From Variovorax paradoxus (GTDB lineage: Bacteria > Pseudomonadota > Gammaproteobacteria > Burkholderiales > Burkholderiaceae_C): DNA of 64,000 nucleotides. The position numbers were made by a program, and so were the translations under genes. Each line of letters opens with the position of its first letter. Position 1 is the first letter of the stretch. Of the stretch, positions 1 to 13,737 are shown piece by piece. The notes under the pieces are model-generated. The model was not told where the DNA came from. It did no database searches and saw only the letters and a list, made by a program, of their open reading frames with translations. The DNA lies in contig NZ_JAGGNV010000016.1 in NCBI RefSeq assembly GCF_018614955.1, positions 1 through 64,000 of the forward strand. The letters are read 5' to 3'.

Positions 1-151
1 GCCCTGCACGGATAGAAGTTCGTCCGGGCACTGGCTCGAACGCTCGCCATACCCCGACCTCGGATCAGGATGCATCACCAATGCCACGCCACTGTCTCAT
101 CCTCTCAGCAACACAGGTGCCGCGATGAAATGCCGCTCATCGAAACGTTGA

Positions 152-432
152 TCAAGAAGGCTTGACAAACAAGTCCTCATAGAAGCCGACCTTCTCATGA
201 AAAACCAGTTGCGACCGCACCTTCGAGCGGCCAAAGCGGCCCTGATAGTACGCGGCCATCGCCCAAGGACCAGCTCACTGGTCATGCCGGTTGGGGTCAC
301 GGATGGGGAATATAGGTAGGGGATGTCCCCGCGTGCGAGGGGTTGAGGCTCGCCCGCCAACAGGTCGACAATGCAATCTTCGCATCGCGTGGCAATTTGC
401 AGGGATGACGGATTAGGCTGGCACCGGCCCAA
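152..432 (-). pseudogene. possible decayed gene remnant, unknown family
   Basis: This stretch precedes the MCE gene and has no convincing intact gene. On the minus strand, one frame reads plausibly from about 432 down to about 275 (including a segment like GDIPYLYSPSVTPTGMTSEL). The neighbouring frame then continues plausibly (PWAMAAYYQGRFGRS, ending FYEDLFVKPS) to a TGA stop at 152-154. Joining them needs a single frameshift near 270. I do not recognise the family, and no credible ATG start is visible, only TTG. The alternative is that this is non-coding leader for the operon that starts at 482. The remaining bases from 1 to 151 show nothing I can name. Confidence 0.2.
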
Positions 433-481
433 GCGCCTATTTGGCCGGCGATGTTCGGGCTAGCCATGGAGGCAATGCGCG

Positions 482-1309
482 ATGAAAAACGATGTCAACA
501 CGAAGGCGCGGCTCGCGTTCCTGGCGTTCCTGCTTGTGTCGATTCTCGCTGGGGCAATCTGGTATCTAGTTTCCGTAAGCGATTATGTGAACTATCAGAT
601 TTCTACGGAGGAGTCCGTCTCCGGCCTCATTGCCGATGCTCCTGTCGAATTCCACGGCGTTGATGTGGGAAGGGTGAAAAGCGTCAAGCTGGTCGGGTCG
701 AATTCAGTGAGTATCTTGTTGAGTATCGACAAGACCGCTCCGATCACCTCGGCCAGCGTCGCCACGATCACCTCGCGTGGACTCGCTTCGCGAGGATTCA
801 CCGGCTACGTTTACATTGCCATCGAAGACGTCGGCATCGATTCGCGGCCGCTGGCAGCAGGGCCGGGCGAACCTTATCCGACAATACCGACGGCGCCGTC
901 GAAATCAATGACGCTCGATGGGACGCTGACTCAGATGAACGAAAATGTTCAAGCCGTCACTGACCTGCTGCAATCGACATTCGACGAGAAGACGATCGCA
1001 TCGCTGAAGCAATCGGTCGACAGCTTGCAGCAAGTAACCAAGGTACTGGCGGAAAATACCAGGAGGCTGAACTCGATCGTTGCCAATACCGAGCGCGCGA
1101 GTCATCGTCTGGAGCCCCTGCTCGAATCGAGTCATGACACAGTGAGAGCTCTCCAGACGCAAATCCTGCCTGAAGCTCACAGGACTCTGTCCAATCTCGA
1201 TGCTCTGTCCAGCTCCCTCTCCGGCGTGGCGACCAGGATCAATCGAGACCCGTCGATCCTGATTCGCGGCACCAGGCCCCCACCGCTTGGGCCCGGGGAA
1301 GAAAAATGA
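482..1309 (+). CDS. MCE (MlaD/PqiB-like) lipid-transport protein
   Basis: This 275-residue protein has one N-terminal membrane anchor (about residues 10-30). A single MCE domain follows (about 38-115, with the typical GVDVGRVKSVKL segment), and then a long helical, probably coiled-coil tail (about 150-265). MCE proteins form hexameric rings that pass phospholipids between inner and outer membranes and normally work with an MlaE-type permease and MlaF-type ATPase. Neither of those is upstream here; only the auxiliary lipoprotein follows, by an ATGA overlap. The start is supported by GGAGG about 8 nt upstream. Substrate and direction of transport are not deducible. Confidence 0.85.
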   Translation: MKNDVNTKARLAFLAFLLVSILAGAIWYLVSVSDYVNYQISTEESVSGLIADAPVEFHGVDVGRVKSVKLVGSNSVSILLSIDKTAPITSASVATITSRGLASRGFTGYVYIAIEDVGIDSRPLAAGPGEPYPTIPTAPSKSMTLDGTLTQMNENVQAVTDLLQSTFDEKTIASLKQSVDSLQQVTKVLAENTRRLNSIVANTERASHRLEPLLESSHDTVRALQTQILPEAHRTLSNLDALSSSLSGVATRINRDPSILIRGTRPPPLGPGEEK

Positions 1310-1914
1310 AGGGCAGTATGGCGAAGGCGGCGCTGGTTGCGCTATGTGCCATCCTGTTTTCGGGCTGTGCCCTGTTGTCGCCGGTCGATACTGCCGCCAA
1401 GAAATATGTGCTGAGCAGCATCCCACTCGACCTGCCCAACGAACGGACTCGCTCCGCGACCCTGTTGGTTCTGGTCCCCGAGACCCATCCGGTCTATGGC
1501 ACAACGCAAATGGCCTATACCACCCAGGCCAATCAGATCGCGTATTTCAGTCGGAATGAATGGGCGGAAACACCAGCGCAGATGATGCTGCCTCTGATCG
1601 TCAAGACAATTTCGAATACGCACTATTTCAGCGAGGTCCGGTCGCCCCCTCATTTTGGTCGCCACACTTTCGCTCTTCGCACCGAAATCCTGGAGCTCAA
1701 GCAGGACTTCACTTCGGACCCGGCGATACTGCAGCTCACGATACGCTTCTATCTAAGTCGCGAGGCAATGAATCGGGTGATTGCGACCAAGGAAGTGTCG
1801 GTGCGCGAACCCTTGCGGGAGAGAAATCCCTCCGCCGGGGTCGCGGCGGCGAATGAGGCTGCGGTAAAAGTATTGCGGGAACTCGCCAGGTTCGTGGTCG
1901 AGAAAGCGGGTTAG
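1306..1914 (+). CDS. ABC-transport auxiliary lipoprotein (PqiC/DUF330-like)
   Basis: This 202-residue protein begins with a lipoprotein signal peptide whose lipobox FSGC puts the acylated cysteine near residue 21. The rest resembles the ABC_trans_aux family (PqiC and relatives), outer-membrane lipoproteins paired with MCE proteins. It overlaps the MCE gene by 4 bases (ATGA), so translation is probably coupled. A second in-frame ATG lies 12 bases downstream. Its TAG stop interlocks with the TAA stop of the convergent cytochrome b561 gene. Codon choice is less GC-biased than in genes further right. Its role as periplasmic partner of the MCE ring is inferred from family and context. Confidence 0.75.
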   Translation: MKGSMAKAALVALCAILFSGCALLSPVDTAAKKYVLSSIPLDLPNERTRSATLLVLVPETHPVYGTTQMAYTTQANQIAYFSRNEWAETPAQMMLPLIVKTISNTHYFSEVRSPPHFGRHTFALRTEILELKQDFTSDPAILQLTIRFYLSREAMNRVIATKEVSVREPLRERNPSAGVAAANEAAVKVLRELARFVVEKAG

Positions 1915-2462
1915 GGCAGCATTTTGCGCAAAGTATCGTCCTTGAATACGAAATGATGCCTCAGTGCCGCGCCCACGTGGACGAATATGACAAGCACGAG
2001 CACATAAGCGAGCCACTTGTGGACATCGATGAGTCGCTGAAACAGATGCTCGTCGCGAGGAAGGAAATCAGGCAGCGTGAACAAGCCAAAGAACGATACC
2101 GGGATGCCGGCGGCGGAAGACATGAGCCAACCAGTCATCGGCAAGACGAACATCAGTGCGTAAAAGGAGAGATGGACGAATCGGGCTGCGATTTTTTGCC
2201 AATCAGGCAGGTGTGCAACCAGTTGCGGGAGCACATTCGTCAAACGCCAGCCCCAGCGCACCGCGAGTAAGACGAGTACCAGCAAGCCAAGCTCCTTGTG
2301 GTAGAGAATCAGCGTGATCTTTTTTGTATTGAAGCCGACATCGGGAAGCGTGACCATGTAGATGCCCAATGCCAAAAGTCCGATGACAAGAAGAGCCATC
2401 AACCAGTGGAGCAGGATCGCAACGGCGCCATAGCGGTCCTCGGTGTTCTCGATCGGGGTCAT
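1911..2462 (-). CDS. cytochrome b561 family protein
   Basis: This 183-residue integral membrane protein has four predicted helices. Its spaced histidines are typical of the bacterial b561/YodB family: LLHW near residue 18, YHKELG near 55, FVHLSFY, and DVHKWLAY with FVHVG in the last helix. These bind two haems b and let the protein pass electrons from quinol to a periplasmic or membrane acceptor. The length matches the family. It is convergent with the lipoprotein gene and lies immediately downstream of glpK on the same strand, with a 4-bp gap, although a functional link with glycerol metabolism is not evident. The electron acceptor is unknown. Confidence 0.88.
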   Translation of the reverse strand: MTPIENTEDRYGAVAILLHWLMALLVIGLLALGIYMVTLPDVGFNTKKITLILYHKELGLLVLVLLAVRWGWRLTNVLPQLVAHLPDWQKIAARFVHLSFYALMFVLPMTGWLMSSAAGIPVSFFGLFTLPDFLPRDEHLFQRLIDVHKWLAYVLVLVIFVHVGAALRHHFVFKDDTLRKMLP

Positions 2463-2466
2463 GGCA

Positions 2467-3960
2467 TCAAACCAGCGTCGCCCTCCGCACCGCCAGTTCC
2501 CACCGCTCCATCTTCTCCTCCGCCTTCACCCGGCTCAGCATAGGCATGAAGCGCCGCTCGACGCGCCACTGCTTCGACAACTCACCCACGTCGCGGTACA
2601 CGCCGGTGGACAGGCCCGCGAGGTAGGCCGCGCCCAGCGCCGTGGTCTCGATGACTTCCGGCCGCACCACCGGGATCCCCAGCAGATCCGCCTGGAACTG
2701 CATCAGCAGATCGTTGACGGCCGCGCCGCCGTCGACGCGCAGTTCCGCCACCGGCGTGCCGCCCGCAGCCACCGCGTCGCGGCTCATGGCCTGCAGCAGC
2801 GCCGCACTCTGGTACGCAATGCTCTCCAGCGCTGCGCGCGCGATGTGCGCCACCGTCGTGCCGCGCGTCAGGCCAGTGATGGTCCCGCGCGCATCGGCGT
2901 TCCAGTAGGGCGCGCCCAGGCCGGTGAAGGCCGGCACCATCATCACGCCGCCCGCATCGGGCACGCTCTCGGCCAGCGCCTGCACTTGCGCGCTGCCCTG
3001 GATCGCCTTCAAGCCGTCGCGCAGCCACTGCACCACGGCGCCGCCGACGAATACGCTGCCTTCCATCGCGTACTGCGGCTGGGCGCCGGTCTGGGCCGCG
3101 CTGGTCACGAGCAGGCCGTTCTGCGAGGGTTGGAAGGCGCCGCCGGTGTGCATCAACAGGAAGCAGCCGGTGCCGTAGGTGTTCTTGGCCATGCCGGCGT
3201 CGAAGCAGGCCTGGCCGAAGAGGGCGCTCTGCTGGTCGCCGGCCACGCCGCCGATCGGCAGGCTGCGCTCGAACAGGCCTGCGTCTGTGTCGGCGAAGTG
3301 CGCGCTCGAAGGCTTCACCTCCGGCATCAGCGAGGCAGGGATGTCGAGAGACTTCAGCAGGTCGGCATCCCACTGGTTGCTGCGCACGTTGAAGAGCATC
3401 GTGCGCGAGGCGTTGCTGACATCGGTCACGTGCACCTTGCCGCCGGTCAGTTGCCAGATCAGCCAGCTGTCGACGGTGCCGAAGGCCAGCTCGCCGCGCT
3501 CTGCCGCGGCGCGCGCGCCGGGCACGTTGTCGAGCAGCCAGCGCAGCTTGGTGCCGGAGAAGTAGGCGTCGATCACGAGACCGGTCTTGTCGCGGATGGT
3601 GTCGGTCATGCCGTCTTCGCGCAGCCGTGCGCACAGCGGCTCGGCGCGCCGGTCCTGCCAGACGATGGCGTGGTGCACCGGCTGGCCGGTCTTGCGGTTC
3701 CACAGCACGGTGGTCTCGCGCTGGTTGGTGATGCCCAGCGCATGAATGTCGCTCGCCTCGAGCTTGGCCTTGGCAAGCACTTCGCGCGCGGTCGCGAGCT
3801 GGCTGGTCCAGATCTCCAACGGGTCGTGCTCGACCCAGCCGGGCTGCGGGTAGATCTGCGTAAGCTCCTGTTGAGCAATGGCGACGATGCGGCCCTCGCG
3901 ATCGAAGACGATGCTGCGGGAGCTCGATGTGCCCTGGTCGAGGGCGAGCAGGTAAGTCAT
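2467..3960 (-). CDS. glpK: glycerol kinase
   Basis: The 497-residue protein phosphorylates glycerol with ATP to sn-glycerol 3-phosphate, the entry step of glycerol use. The FGGY-kinase start [16 protein letters not shown] and the second-domain segments [11 protein letters not shown] and [16 protein letters not shown] are clear, and the length fits GlpK. I use the ATG at 3960, because a longer frame to 4041 adds 27 Arg-rich residues absent from the family and overlaps glpR. It follows glpR with one base between them, so the two are co-transcribed. The divergent glpD-glpSTPQUV operon supplies transport and oxidation of the product. Confidence 0.97.
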   Translation of the reverse strand: MTYLLALDQGTSSSRSIVFDREGRIVAIAQQELTQIYPQPGWVEHDPLEIWTSQLATAREVLAKAKLEASDIHALGITNQRETTVLWNRKTGQPVHHAIVWQDRRAEPLCARLREDGMTDTIRDKTGLVIDAYFSGTKLRWLLDNVPGARAAAERGELAFGTVDSWLIWQLTGGKVHVTDVSNASRTMLFNVRSNQWDADLLKSLDIPASLMPEVKPSSAHFADTDAGLFERSLPIGGVAGDQQSALFGQACFDAGMAKNTYGTGCFLLMHTGGAFQPSQNGLLVTSAAQTGAQPQYAMEGSVFVGGAVVQWLRDGLKAIQGSAQVQALAESVPDAGGVMMVPAFTGLGAPYWNADARGTITGLTRGTTVAHIARAALESIAYQSAALLQAMSRDAVAAGGTPVAELRVDGGAAVNDLLMQFQADLLGIPVVRPEVIETTALGAAYLAGLSTGVYRDVGELSKQWRVERRFMPMLSRVKAEEKMERWELAVRRATLV

Positions 3961-3961
3961 C

Positions 3962-4735
3962 TCAATGGTCCTTGGGTGCGATCTCGCAGCGCACCTGTGC
4001 GCGCTCGAGCAGCTCCGGAAACGGCGGCGGCGGTACCGCATCGGTGAAAAGGCAATCGATCTGCGACAGCTTCGCCAGCTCGATCATGGCAGGGCGGTTG
4101 AACTTGCTCGCGTCGGCCGCGAGCCAGACCTCGCGCGCCTGCGCAATGATGGTCTGCGCCACCTTCACCTCGCGCAGGTCGAAGTCGCGCAGCGTGCCGT
4201 CGGCCTCGATGCTGGAGACGCCGATCAGCGCGATGTCGACCTTGAACTGGCGGATGAAATCGACCGTGGCCTCGCCCACGATCGCGCGGTCGCGCAGTCG
4301 CACCGAGCCGCCTGCCACGATCACTTCGCAGTTCGGGTTGTCGCTCAGGATGGTCGCGACATTGAGGTTGTTGGTGATCACACGCAGTCCCGTGTGCTGC
4401 AGCAGCGCCTTCGCGATCGCCTCGGTGGTGGTGCCGATGTTGAGGATCAGCGAGCAGTCGTTCGGCACCCGCGCGGCCACGGCGCGCGCGATGCGCGCCT
4501 TGCCTTCGGCGTTGAGCGTTTCGCGCTGCTGGTAGCCGATGTTCTCGGTGGTCGAGCTCGGCACGCGCACACCGCCATGGAAGCGCGCCAGCAGGCCTTC
4601 GTCAGCCAGGCGCTGCACGTCGCGGCGCACGGTCTGCAGCGTCACTTCGAGCATCTCGGCCAGCTGTTCGACCGTGATCGAGCCGCGGGCGCGGACGGTG
4701 TTGAGCAACTTGAGTTGGCGGGGGTTGGAGTTCAC
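3962..4735 (-). CDS. glpR: DeoR-family repressor of the glycerol regulon
   Basis: This 257-residue protein has an N-terminal DeoR helix-turn-helix (about residues 6-58, [20 protein letters not shown]). A C-terminal DeoRC sugar-phosphate sensor domain follows, with [13 protein letters not shown] and ITNNLNVA. By family and position it represses the glp genes until glycerol 3-phosphate binds. The start codon is GTG. It is divergent from glpD across a 100-bp gap holding a tandem AAAACGAA motif that is the best operator candidate. Co-transcription with glpK implies that the repressor and the kinase forming its inducer are made together. Confidence 0.93.
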   Translation of the reverse strand: MNSNPRQLKLLNTVRARGSITVEQLAEMLEVTLQTVRRDVQRLADEGLLARFHGGVRVPSSTTENIGYQQRETLNAEGKARIARAVAARVPNDCSLILNIGTTTEAIAKALLQHTGLRVITNNLNVATILSDNPNCEVIVAGGSVRLRDRAIVGEATVDFIRQFKVDIALIGVSSIEADGTLRDFDLREVKVAQTIIAQAREVWLAADASKFNRPAMIELAKLSQIDCLFTDAVPPPPFPELLERAQVRCEIAPKDH

Positions 4736-4769
4736 TGCAAGTGGAAGAGAGCGCGGGGCGCGTTACTTT

Positions 4770-4787
4770 AAAACGAAAGAAAACGAA
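4770..4787. promoter_or_regulatory. candidate GlpR operator (direct repeat)
   Basis: In the glpR-glpD divergent gap, the octamer AAAACGAA occurs at 4770-4777 and again at 4780-4787. The start-to-start spacing of 10 bp would put both on one face of the helix. The run is AT-rich against a GC-rich background. DeoR-family GlpR proteins commonly bind repeated A/T-rich sites containing a CGAA or TTCG core. Assignment to GlpR is inference. Confidence 0.5.
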
Positions 4788-4835
4788 TGGACTTAAGGGT
4801 TAACGCCAAGGAAAATCGCGCCGTAAGGAACCAAA

Positions 4836-6487
4836 ATGAACGAATGCGAAAACGCCTCAGGCGAAATAAGTGAACAAATTCACAGGTCCATCTCTCCGTT
4901 TGCCGTGAGCGCCATCCCCCCATCCACCTCCGCCGCCATCACCCACTGCGACGTGCTCATCGTCGGCGGCGGCATCAATGGTTGCGGCATTGCGCGCGAT
5001 CTCGCAGGCCGCGGCTTTCGCGTGCTGCTGTGCGAGAAGGACGACCTCGCGGCGCACACTTCTTCGTCTTCCACCAAGCTGATCCACGGCGGGCTGCGCT
5101 ACCTCGAGTACTACGAGTTCTCGCTGGTGCGCAAGGCGCTGCAGGAGCGCGAGGTGCTGCTCAAGAGCGCGCCGCACATCATGTGGCCGCTGCGCTTCGT
5201 GATGCCGCACGACCCTTCGATGCGGCCGGCGTGGATGGTGCGCATCGGCCTCTTCATGTACGACCACCTGGCCAAGCGCGAGGTGCTGCCGGGCTCGCGC
5301 GCTATCGACCTGCGCAGCCACGCAGCCGGCGAGCCGCTCAAGCCGCAATTCAAGCGCGGCTTCGTCTACTCCGACGGCTGGGTCGACGACGCGCGCCTGG
5401 TGGTGCTCAATGCGCTCGATGCGCGCGCCAAGGGCGCCGAGGTGCTGACGCGCACGCGCTGCGTGAGCGCTCGGCGCGATGCCGGCGGCTGGACCGCGCT
5501 GCTCGAATCGGCGGACGGCGGCCAGCGCACCGTGCGCGCGCGCGCCGTGGTCAACGCGGCCGGGCCCTGGGCCGAATCCTTCCTGCGTGGCGTGGCTCAT
5601 GCGGCCAAGGGTGAGGCGCTGGCCACGCGGCATCTGCGGCTGGTCAAGGGCAGCCACATCGTGGTGCCGCGCCTCTTCAAGCACGACCACGCCTACATCT
5701 TCCAGAACCCTGACAAGCGGATCATCTTCGCGATTCCCTACCAGGACGACTTCACGTTGATCGGCACCACCGACATCGAGCTCAAGGGCGACGATCCCGG
5801 CGCGGCGCGCATCGGCGCGGACGAGATCGACTACCTCTGCACCCAGGCCAGCCGCTATTTCGAGAAGCCCGTCGTGCCGGGCGACGTGGTGTGGACCTAC
5901 TCGGGGGTTCGGCCGCTGCTCGACGACGACTCGGGCGACCCCTCGGCCGTCACGCGTGACTACATGCTCGAGTCGAACACCGCGGCGGCGCCGCTGCTCT
6001 CGGTGTGGGGCGGCAAGATCACCACCTTTCGCAAGCTCGCCGAAGACGCGGCCGACGAGGTCGGCCGCATGCTCGGCGAGGCGCGGCCGGCATGGACCGA
6101 AGGCGCCTTTCTCGCGGGCGGCGACTTGTCGGACTGGATCGGCACCGCCGCACGGCCCGACGACGACTTCGAGCGCTTCGTGGCGGCGGTGCGCTCGAAG
6201 CACCAGTGGCTCGATGCCGCGCTGGCGCGCCGGCTCGCGCGCGCCTACGGCGCCCGCATCTCGAAGGTGATCGGCGATGCACGATCGATGGCCGAGCTCG
6301 GCGCCGCTGTGGCGCCTGGCCTGCACGAGCGCGAGCTCAGCTATCTGCAGGACGAGGAATGGGCCTGCAGCGCCGATGACGTGCTGTGGCGCCGTTCCAA
6401 GCTGGGCCTGCATTTCACACCGGAACAACGCGAGCGCGTCGGCGCCTGGATGCAGGCCAGCGCCTCGCGGCAGCAAGAGGCGATTTC

Positions 6488-6497
<10 letters not shown>
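4836..6497 (+). CDS. glpD: glycerol-3-phosphate dehydrogenase (FAD)
   Basis: This 553-residue membrane-associated flavoenzyme oxidises sn-glycerol 3-phosphate to dihydroxyacetone phosphate and passes electrons to quinone. A Rossmann FAD motif, DVLIVGGGINGCGIARDL, starts near residue 39. The family signature TKLIHGGLRYLEYYEF follows, then the DAO fold and a C-terminal cap. It has about 30 extra N-terminal residues compared with Escherichia coli GlpD. The start is supported by AAGGA about 8 bases upstream, but an internal start near residue 24 cannot be excluded. It leads the glycerol transport operon and overlaps the next gene by 10 bases. Confidence 0.96.
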
Positions 6498-7564
<1,067 letters not shown>

Positions 7565-7565
7565 C

Positions 7566-8632
7566 ATGGCCCGCATCGAGCTCGACCTCGCCCATGCCTA
7601 CCGCCCCAATCCGAGGGAAGACAGCGACTACGCGCTGCTGCCGCTCAAGATGATCTTCCGCGACGGCGGGGCCTACGCCTTGCTCGGCCCCTCGGGCTGC
7701 GGCAAGACCACCATGCTCAACATCATCTCGGGCCTGCTCGCGCCCTCGCAGGGCAGCGTGCGCTTCAACGGCCGCGACGTGACGCTGGAGACGCCGCAGC
7801 AGCGCAACATCGCGCAGGTGTTCCAGTTCCCGGTGATCTACGACACGATGACGGTGGCGCAGAACCTCGCCTTCCCGCTGCGCAACCGCCAGCTGCCGGC
7901 CGAGCAGATCAAGAAGCGCGTGGGCGAGATCGCCGAGATGCTCGACATGAGCGGCCAGCTCAACCAGCGCGCCGCCGGCCTCGCGGCCGATGCGAAGCAG
8001 AAGATCTCGCTCGGCCGCGGGCTGGTGCGCAGCGACGTCTCGGCGGTGCTCTTCGACGAGCCGCTGACCGTGATCGATCCGCACCTCAAGTGGCAGCTGC
8101 GGCGCAAGCTCAAGCAGATCCACCGCGAGCTCAAGCTCACGCTGATCTACGTCACGCACGACCAGGTCGAGGCGCTGACCTTCGCCGAAGAGGTGGTCGT
8201 CATGACGCGCGGCAAGGCGGTGCAGGTGGGCAGCGCCGAGGCGCTGTTCGAGCGGCCGGCCCACACCTTCGTCGGCCACTTCATCGGCTCGCCGGGCATG
8301 AACTTCCTGCCGGCGCAGTGTGCGGGCGGCGTGCTGGAGATCGCAGGCAACCGGCTCGCGCTGCCGCGGACGCTGCCCGAGGGCGCGCTCAAGCTCGGCA
8401 TCCGGCCCGAATACCTCGCGCTGGCCGAGCTCCAGTCGCCTGGGGCGTTGAGGGCCACGGTCACGCAGCTGCAGGACGTCGGCACGCACCAGATGCTGAG
8501 CGCGCAAATCGGCGAGAGCGTGCTCAAAGCCCGGCTGCATTCCGATGCGCAGGTGCCGTCGGTCGGCGAGCCGGTCTGGCTCAAGGTGGTGGACAAGCAC
8601 ACCTGCTATTACCGCGATGAGGAGCTGGTCGC

Positions 8633-8636
<4 letters not shown>
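7566..8636 (+). CDS. glpT: glycerol ABC importer ATPase GlpT (signature degenerate)
   Basis: This 356-residue second ATPase of the importer has a canonical Walker A (GPSGCGKTT), Q-loop (VFQFP), Walker B (AVLFDEP) and H-loop (YVTHDQ). The ABC signature, normally LSGGQ, reads LAADAKQKIS. It starts one base after glpS and overlaps glpP by ATGA. In a GlpS-GlpT dimer its intact Walker/H-loop half would meet the intact GlpS signature to form one functional ATP site, leaving the other degenerate. The symbol follows the rhizobial glycerol ABC system and is unrelated to the enterobacterial GlpT antiporter. Confidence 0.88.
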
Positions 8637-10332
<1,696 letters not shown>

Positions 10333-10344
10333 GGAGACTGAAAA

Positions 10345-10653
10345 ATGTTCGAGTGGATGGTCTGGACCACCCCGGTGGCCGTTTTCTTCAGCTGCATCGC
10401 GCTGATGCTGGTCGGCATGACCGTGTGGGAATTCAAGTCGCCGACGACCTTGCGCCGCGGCTGGCTGCCGATGGAAACCACGCGCGGCGACCGGCTCTTC
10501 ATCGGGCTGCTCATCGCCGCCTACATCAACCTGGCCTTCATCGGCCTGGCCGGCCAGTTCCAGGAGTGGTTCGGCCTGGAGGTGGAACCGTCGATCTGGA
10601 TCAGCTTCGTGCTGTCGATGCTCGCGCTGGCGCTGATCATGCGCAAGGGCTGA
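10345..10653 (+). CDS. glpU: small membrane protein GlpU (DUF2160-like)
   Basis: This 102-residue protein has two or three hydrophobic helices (about residues 5-25, 52-72 and 80-98) around a short polar loop, and an N-terminus typical of DUF2160 proteins. Such proteins sit between permease and binding-protein genes in glycerol importer operons, and the position here is identical. Biochemical function is unknown; a stabilising or accessory role in the membrane complex is an inference. An RBS-like GGAGA lies about 9 bases before the ATG. An 86-bp gap separates it from glpV. Confidence 0.85.
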   Translation: MFEWMVWTTPVAVFFSCIALMLVGMTVWEFKSPTTLRRGWLPMETTRGDRLFIGLLIAAYINLAFIGLAGQFQEWFGLEVEPSIWISFVLSMLALALIMRKG

Positions 10654-10739
10654 GGCAAATAGTTTTTTCAGCTGCCGGCTCTTCGCTTTCCCGGGGCCGG
10701 GATCTGCACAACACCGGGAAGCATATCGAGGAGACATCC

Positions 10740-12470
<1,731 letters not shown>

Positions 12471-12492
12471 GCGCCTGAAGCGCAAGGCTTCG

Positions 12493-12525
12493 AGGGCTGC
12501 TGTGCGAAAGCGCAGCAGCCCTTTT
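12493..12525 (+). terminator. rho-independent terminator of the glp operon
   Basis: A perfect stem AGGGCTGCTG / CAGCAGCCCT is extended by a T-G wobble and GC pairs and capped by a GAAA tetraloop. It is followed by TTTT. It begins 23 bases after the glpV stop codon and before the phosphatase gene. Confidence 0.85.
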
Positions 12526-12562
12526 GGCTTTGGGGTCGACCGCGCTTTGCTAGCCTCGCGCG

Positions 12563-13117
12563 ATGCTCAGACGCCGTGAATTCGCCTTGCTCGGCACGCT
12601 CGCCGTCGGCTGGGCCCATGCCCAGTCCGAAGCGGATCCGTTCGTCGAGCGGTTGCGCGCCGGCCGGTGTGCGCTGCTGTGGCGGCATGCGCAGACCACG
12701 CCCGGCGTCGGCGACCCGCCGGGCTTTCAGTTGAATGCCTGCAGCAGCCAGCGCAACCTGAGCGAGGAAGGGCGTGCGCAGGCGCGCGCCGCGGGCGAGT
12801 GGTTCAAGGCGCGCGGCCTGCGACCGCGCGCGGTGCGCTCGAGTGCCTGGTGCCGGTGCAAGGACACGGCGGAGCTGGCCTTCGGTGCCTATGAGGTGTG
12901 GACGCCGCTCAACTCCACCTTCGGCCGCGGCGACGTCGCGAGCAGCAGCCGGCAGGCGCTGCTGGAGCGGCTGGGCCGCATTCCGGCCGGCGCCTTCGAG
13001 GTGTGGGTCACGCACCAGGTCAACATCACGGCGCTCACCAGCGAATTCGCCGCCATGGGCGAGGCTGTTGTCGTCGATGCTGCGGGCAAGGTGTTGGCAC
13101 GCAGCAGCTTGCGCTGA
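12563..13117 (+). CDS. secreted histidine-phosphatase-superfamily protein
   Basis: This 184-residue protein starts with a short signal peptide (RRREFALLGTLAVGWAHAQ), giving a periplasmic product. A branch-1 histidine phosphatase core follows. The nucleophile motif is LLWRHAQT near residues 38-45 (RHA rather than the usual RHG). The NLSEEGRAQA and RSSAWCRCKDTA segments and the second catalytic histidine in VWVTHQVNITAL are also present. The length fits small SixA/Ais-like family members. The gene is alone between the glp terminator and a convergent hydrolase gene, with stops directly adjacent. The substrate is unknown. Confidence 0.75.
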   Translation: MLRRREFALLGTLAVGWAHAQSEADPFVERLRAGRCALLWRHAQTTPGVGDPPGFQLNACSSQRNLSEEGRAQARAAGEWFKARGLRPRAVRSSAWCRCKDTAELAFGAYEVWTPLNSTFGRGDVASSSRQALLERLGRIPAGAFEVWVTHQVNITALTSEFAAMGEAVVVDAAGKVLARSSLR

Positions 13118-13735
13118 TCAGCCGATCGCTTTTTGCAGGTTGAGGCGAGCCTGCGTTTCCAGGCGCGCCCGAACGGAAGCGGTGAGATAGAGCGGATCGC
13201 GCGCCAGGAAGCGGCCGAGAATTTCGCGCCGCCGCGGCTCGAAGACTTCGGGTGGCACATGTGCATACTCGACGCGGATCTGCCGCTCGTATTCGGCGAA
13301 ACGCGCGGCCGGCGCACCGAGGATCGAGAGGTCGATGTCGACCAGCAATTGCGCGTCGGTGCCCTCGGGCTGCGCATCGTGGCGCGTGGCCATCACCGGC
13401 GCGTGGACACGCCGGGCCGCATCCTCAGCGACGCCGGCGGCCCGCAGCGCGTGTTGCGCCCAGTCGGCGCTCCGCGCCTCGTTGTCGTGCCGGTGCACGT
13501 CATAGATCGCGTCGTGGAACCAGAGCGCGAGCGCAATCTCGGCCGGGCGCTCTGCATTGCTGCGTTCGCGCGCCAGACCGGCCAGGCATTCGTCCAGATG
13601 CTGCAGCGTGTGGTAGGCGCGATGCGGCCCGCTGTAATGCGCCAGCAATTCGGCCAGGAGCGCCTCGTCGGGCGCAGCAACGCCGAGTTCGCGCCAAGCA
13701 TCGAGCCACGAGGCGCGCCGCGCGCCGGCGTCCAT
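13118..13735 (-). CDS. HD-superfamily metal-dependent hydrolase (COG4339-like)
   Basis: This 205-residue protein has the pattern of predicted HD phosphohydrolases: HRAYHTLQHLDECL (H...H), ALWFHDAIYD (HD) and a later DIDLSILGAP aspartate. These residues would bind two metals, and the substrate is unknown. I use the ATG at 13735; upstream extension reads through the neighbouring gene. It lies 2 bases downstream of mltB on the same strand, so the two are probably co-transcribed. Its stop abuts that of the convergent phosphatase. Confidence 0.8.
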   Translation of the reverse strand: MDAGARRASWLDAWRELGVAAPDEALLAELLAHYSGPHRAYHTLQHLDECLAGLARERSNAERPAEIALALWFHDAIYDVHRHDNEARSADWAQHALRAAGVAEDAARRVHAPVMATRHDAQPEGTDAQLLVDIDLSILGAPAARFAEYERQIRVEYAHVPPEVFEPRRREILGRFLARDPLYLTASVRARLETQARLNLQKAIG

Positions 13736-13737
13736 GG

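Noticed and set aside
2443-4047. 534-residue plus-strand frame opposite glpK
   Set aside because: It is a shadow frame of glpK, rich in Arg, His and Ala as expected for antisense of a GC-rich gene, with no family features.
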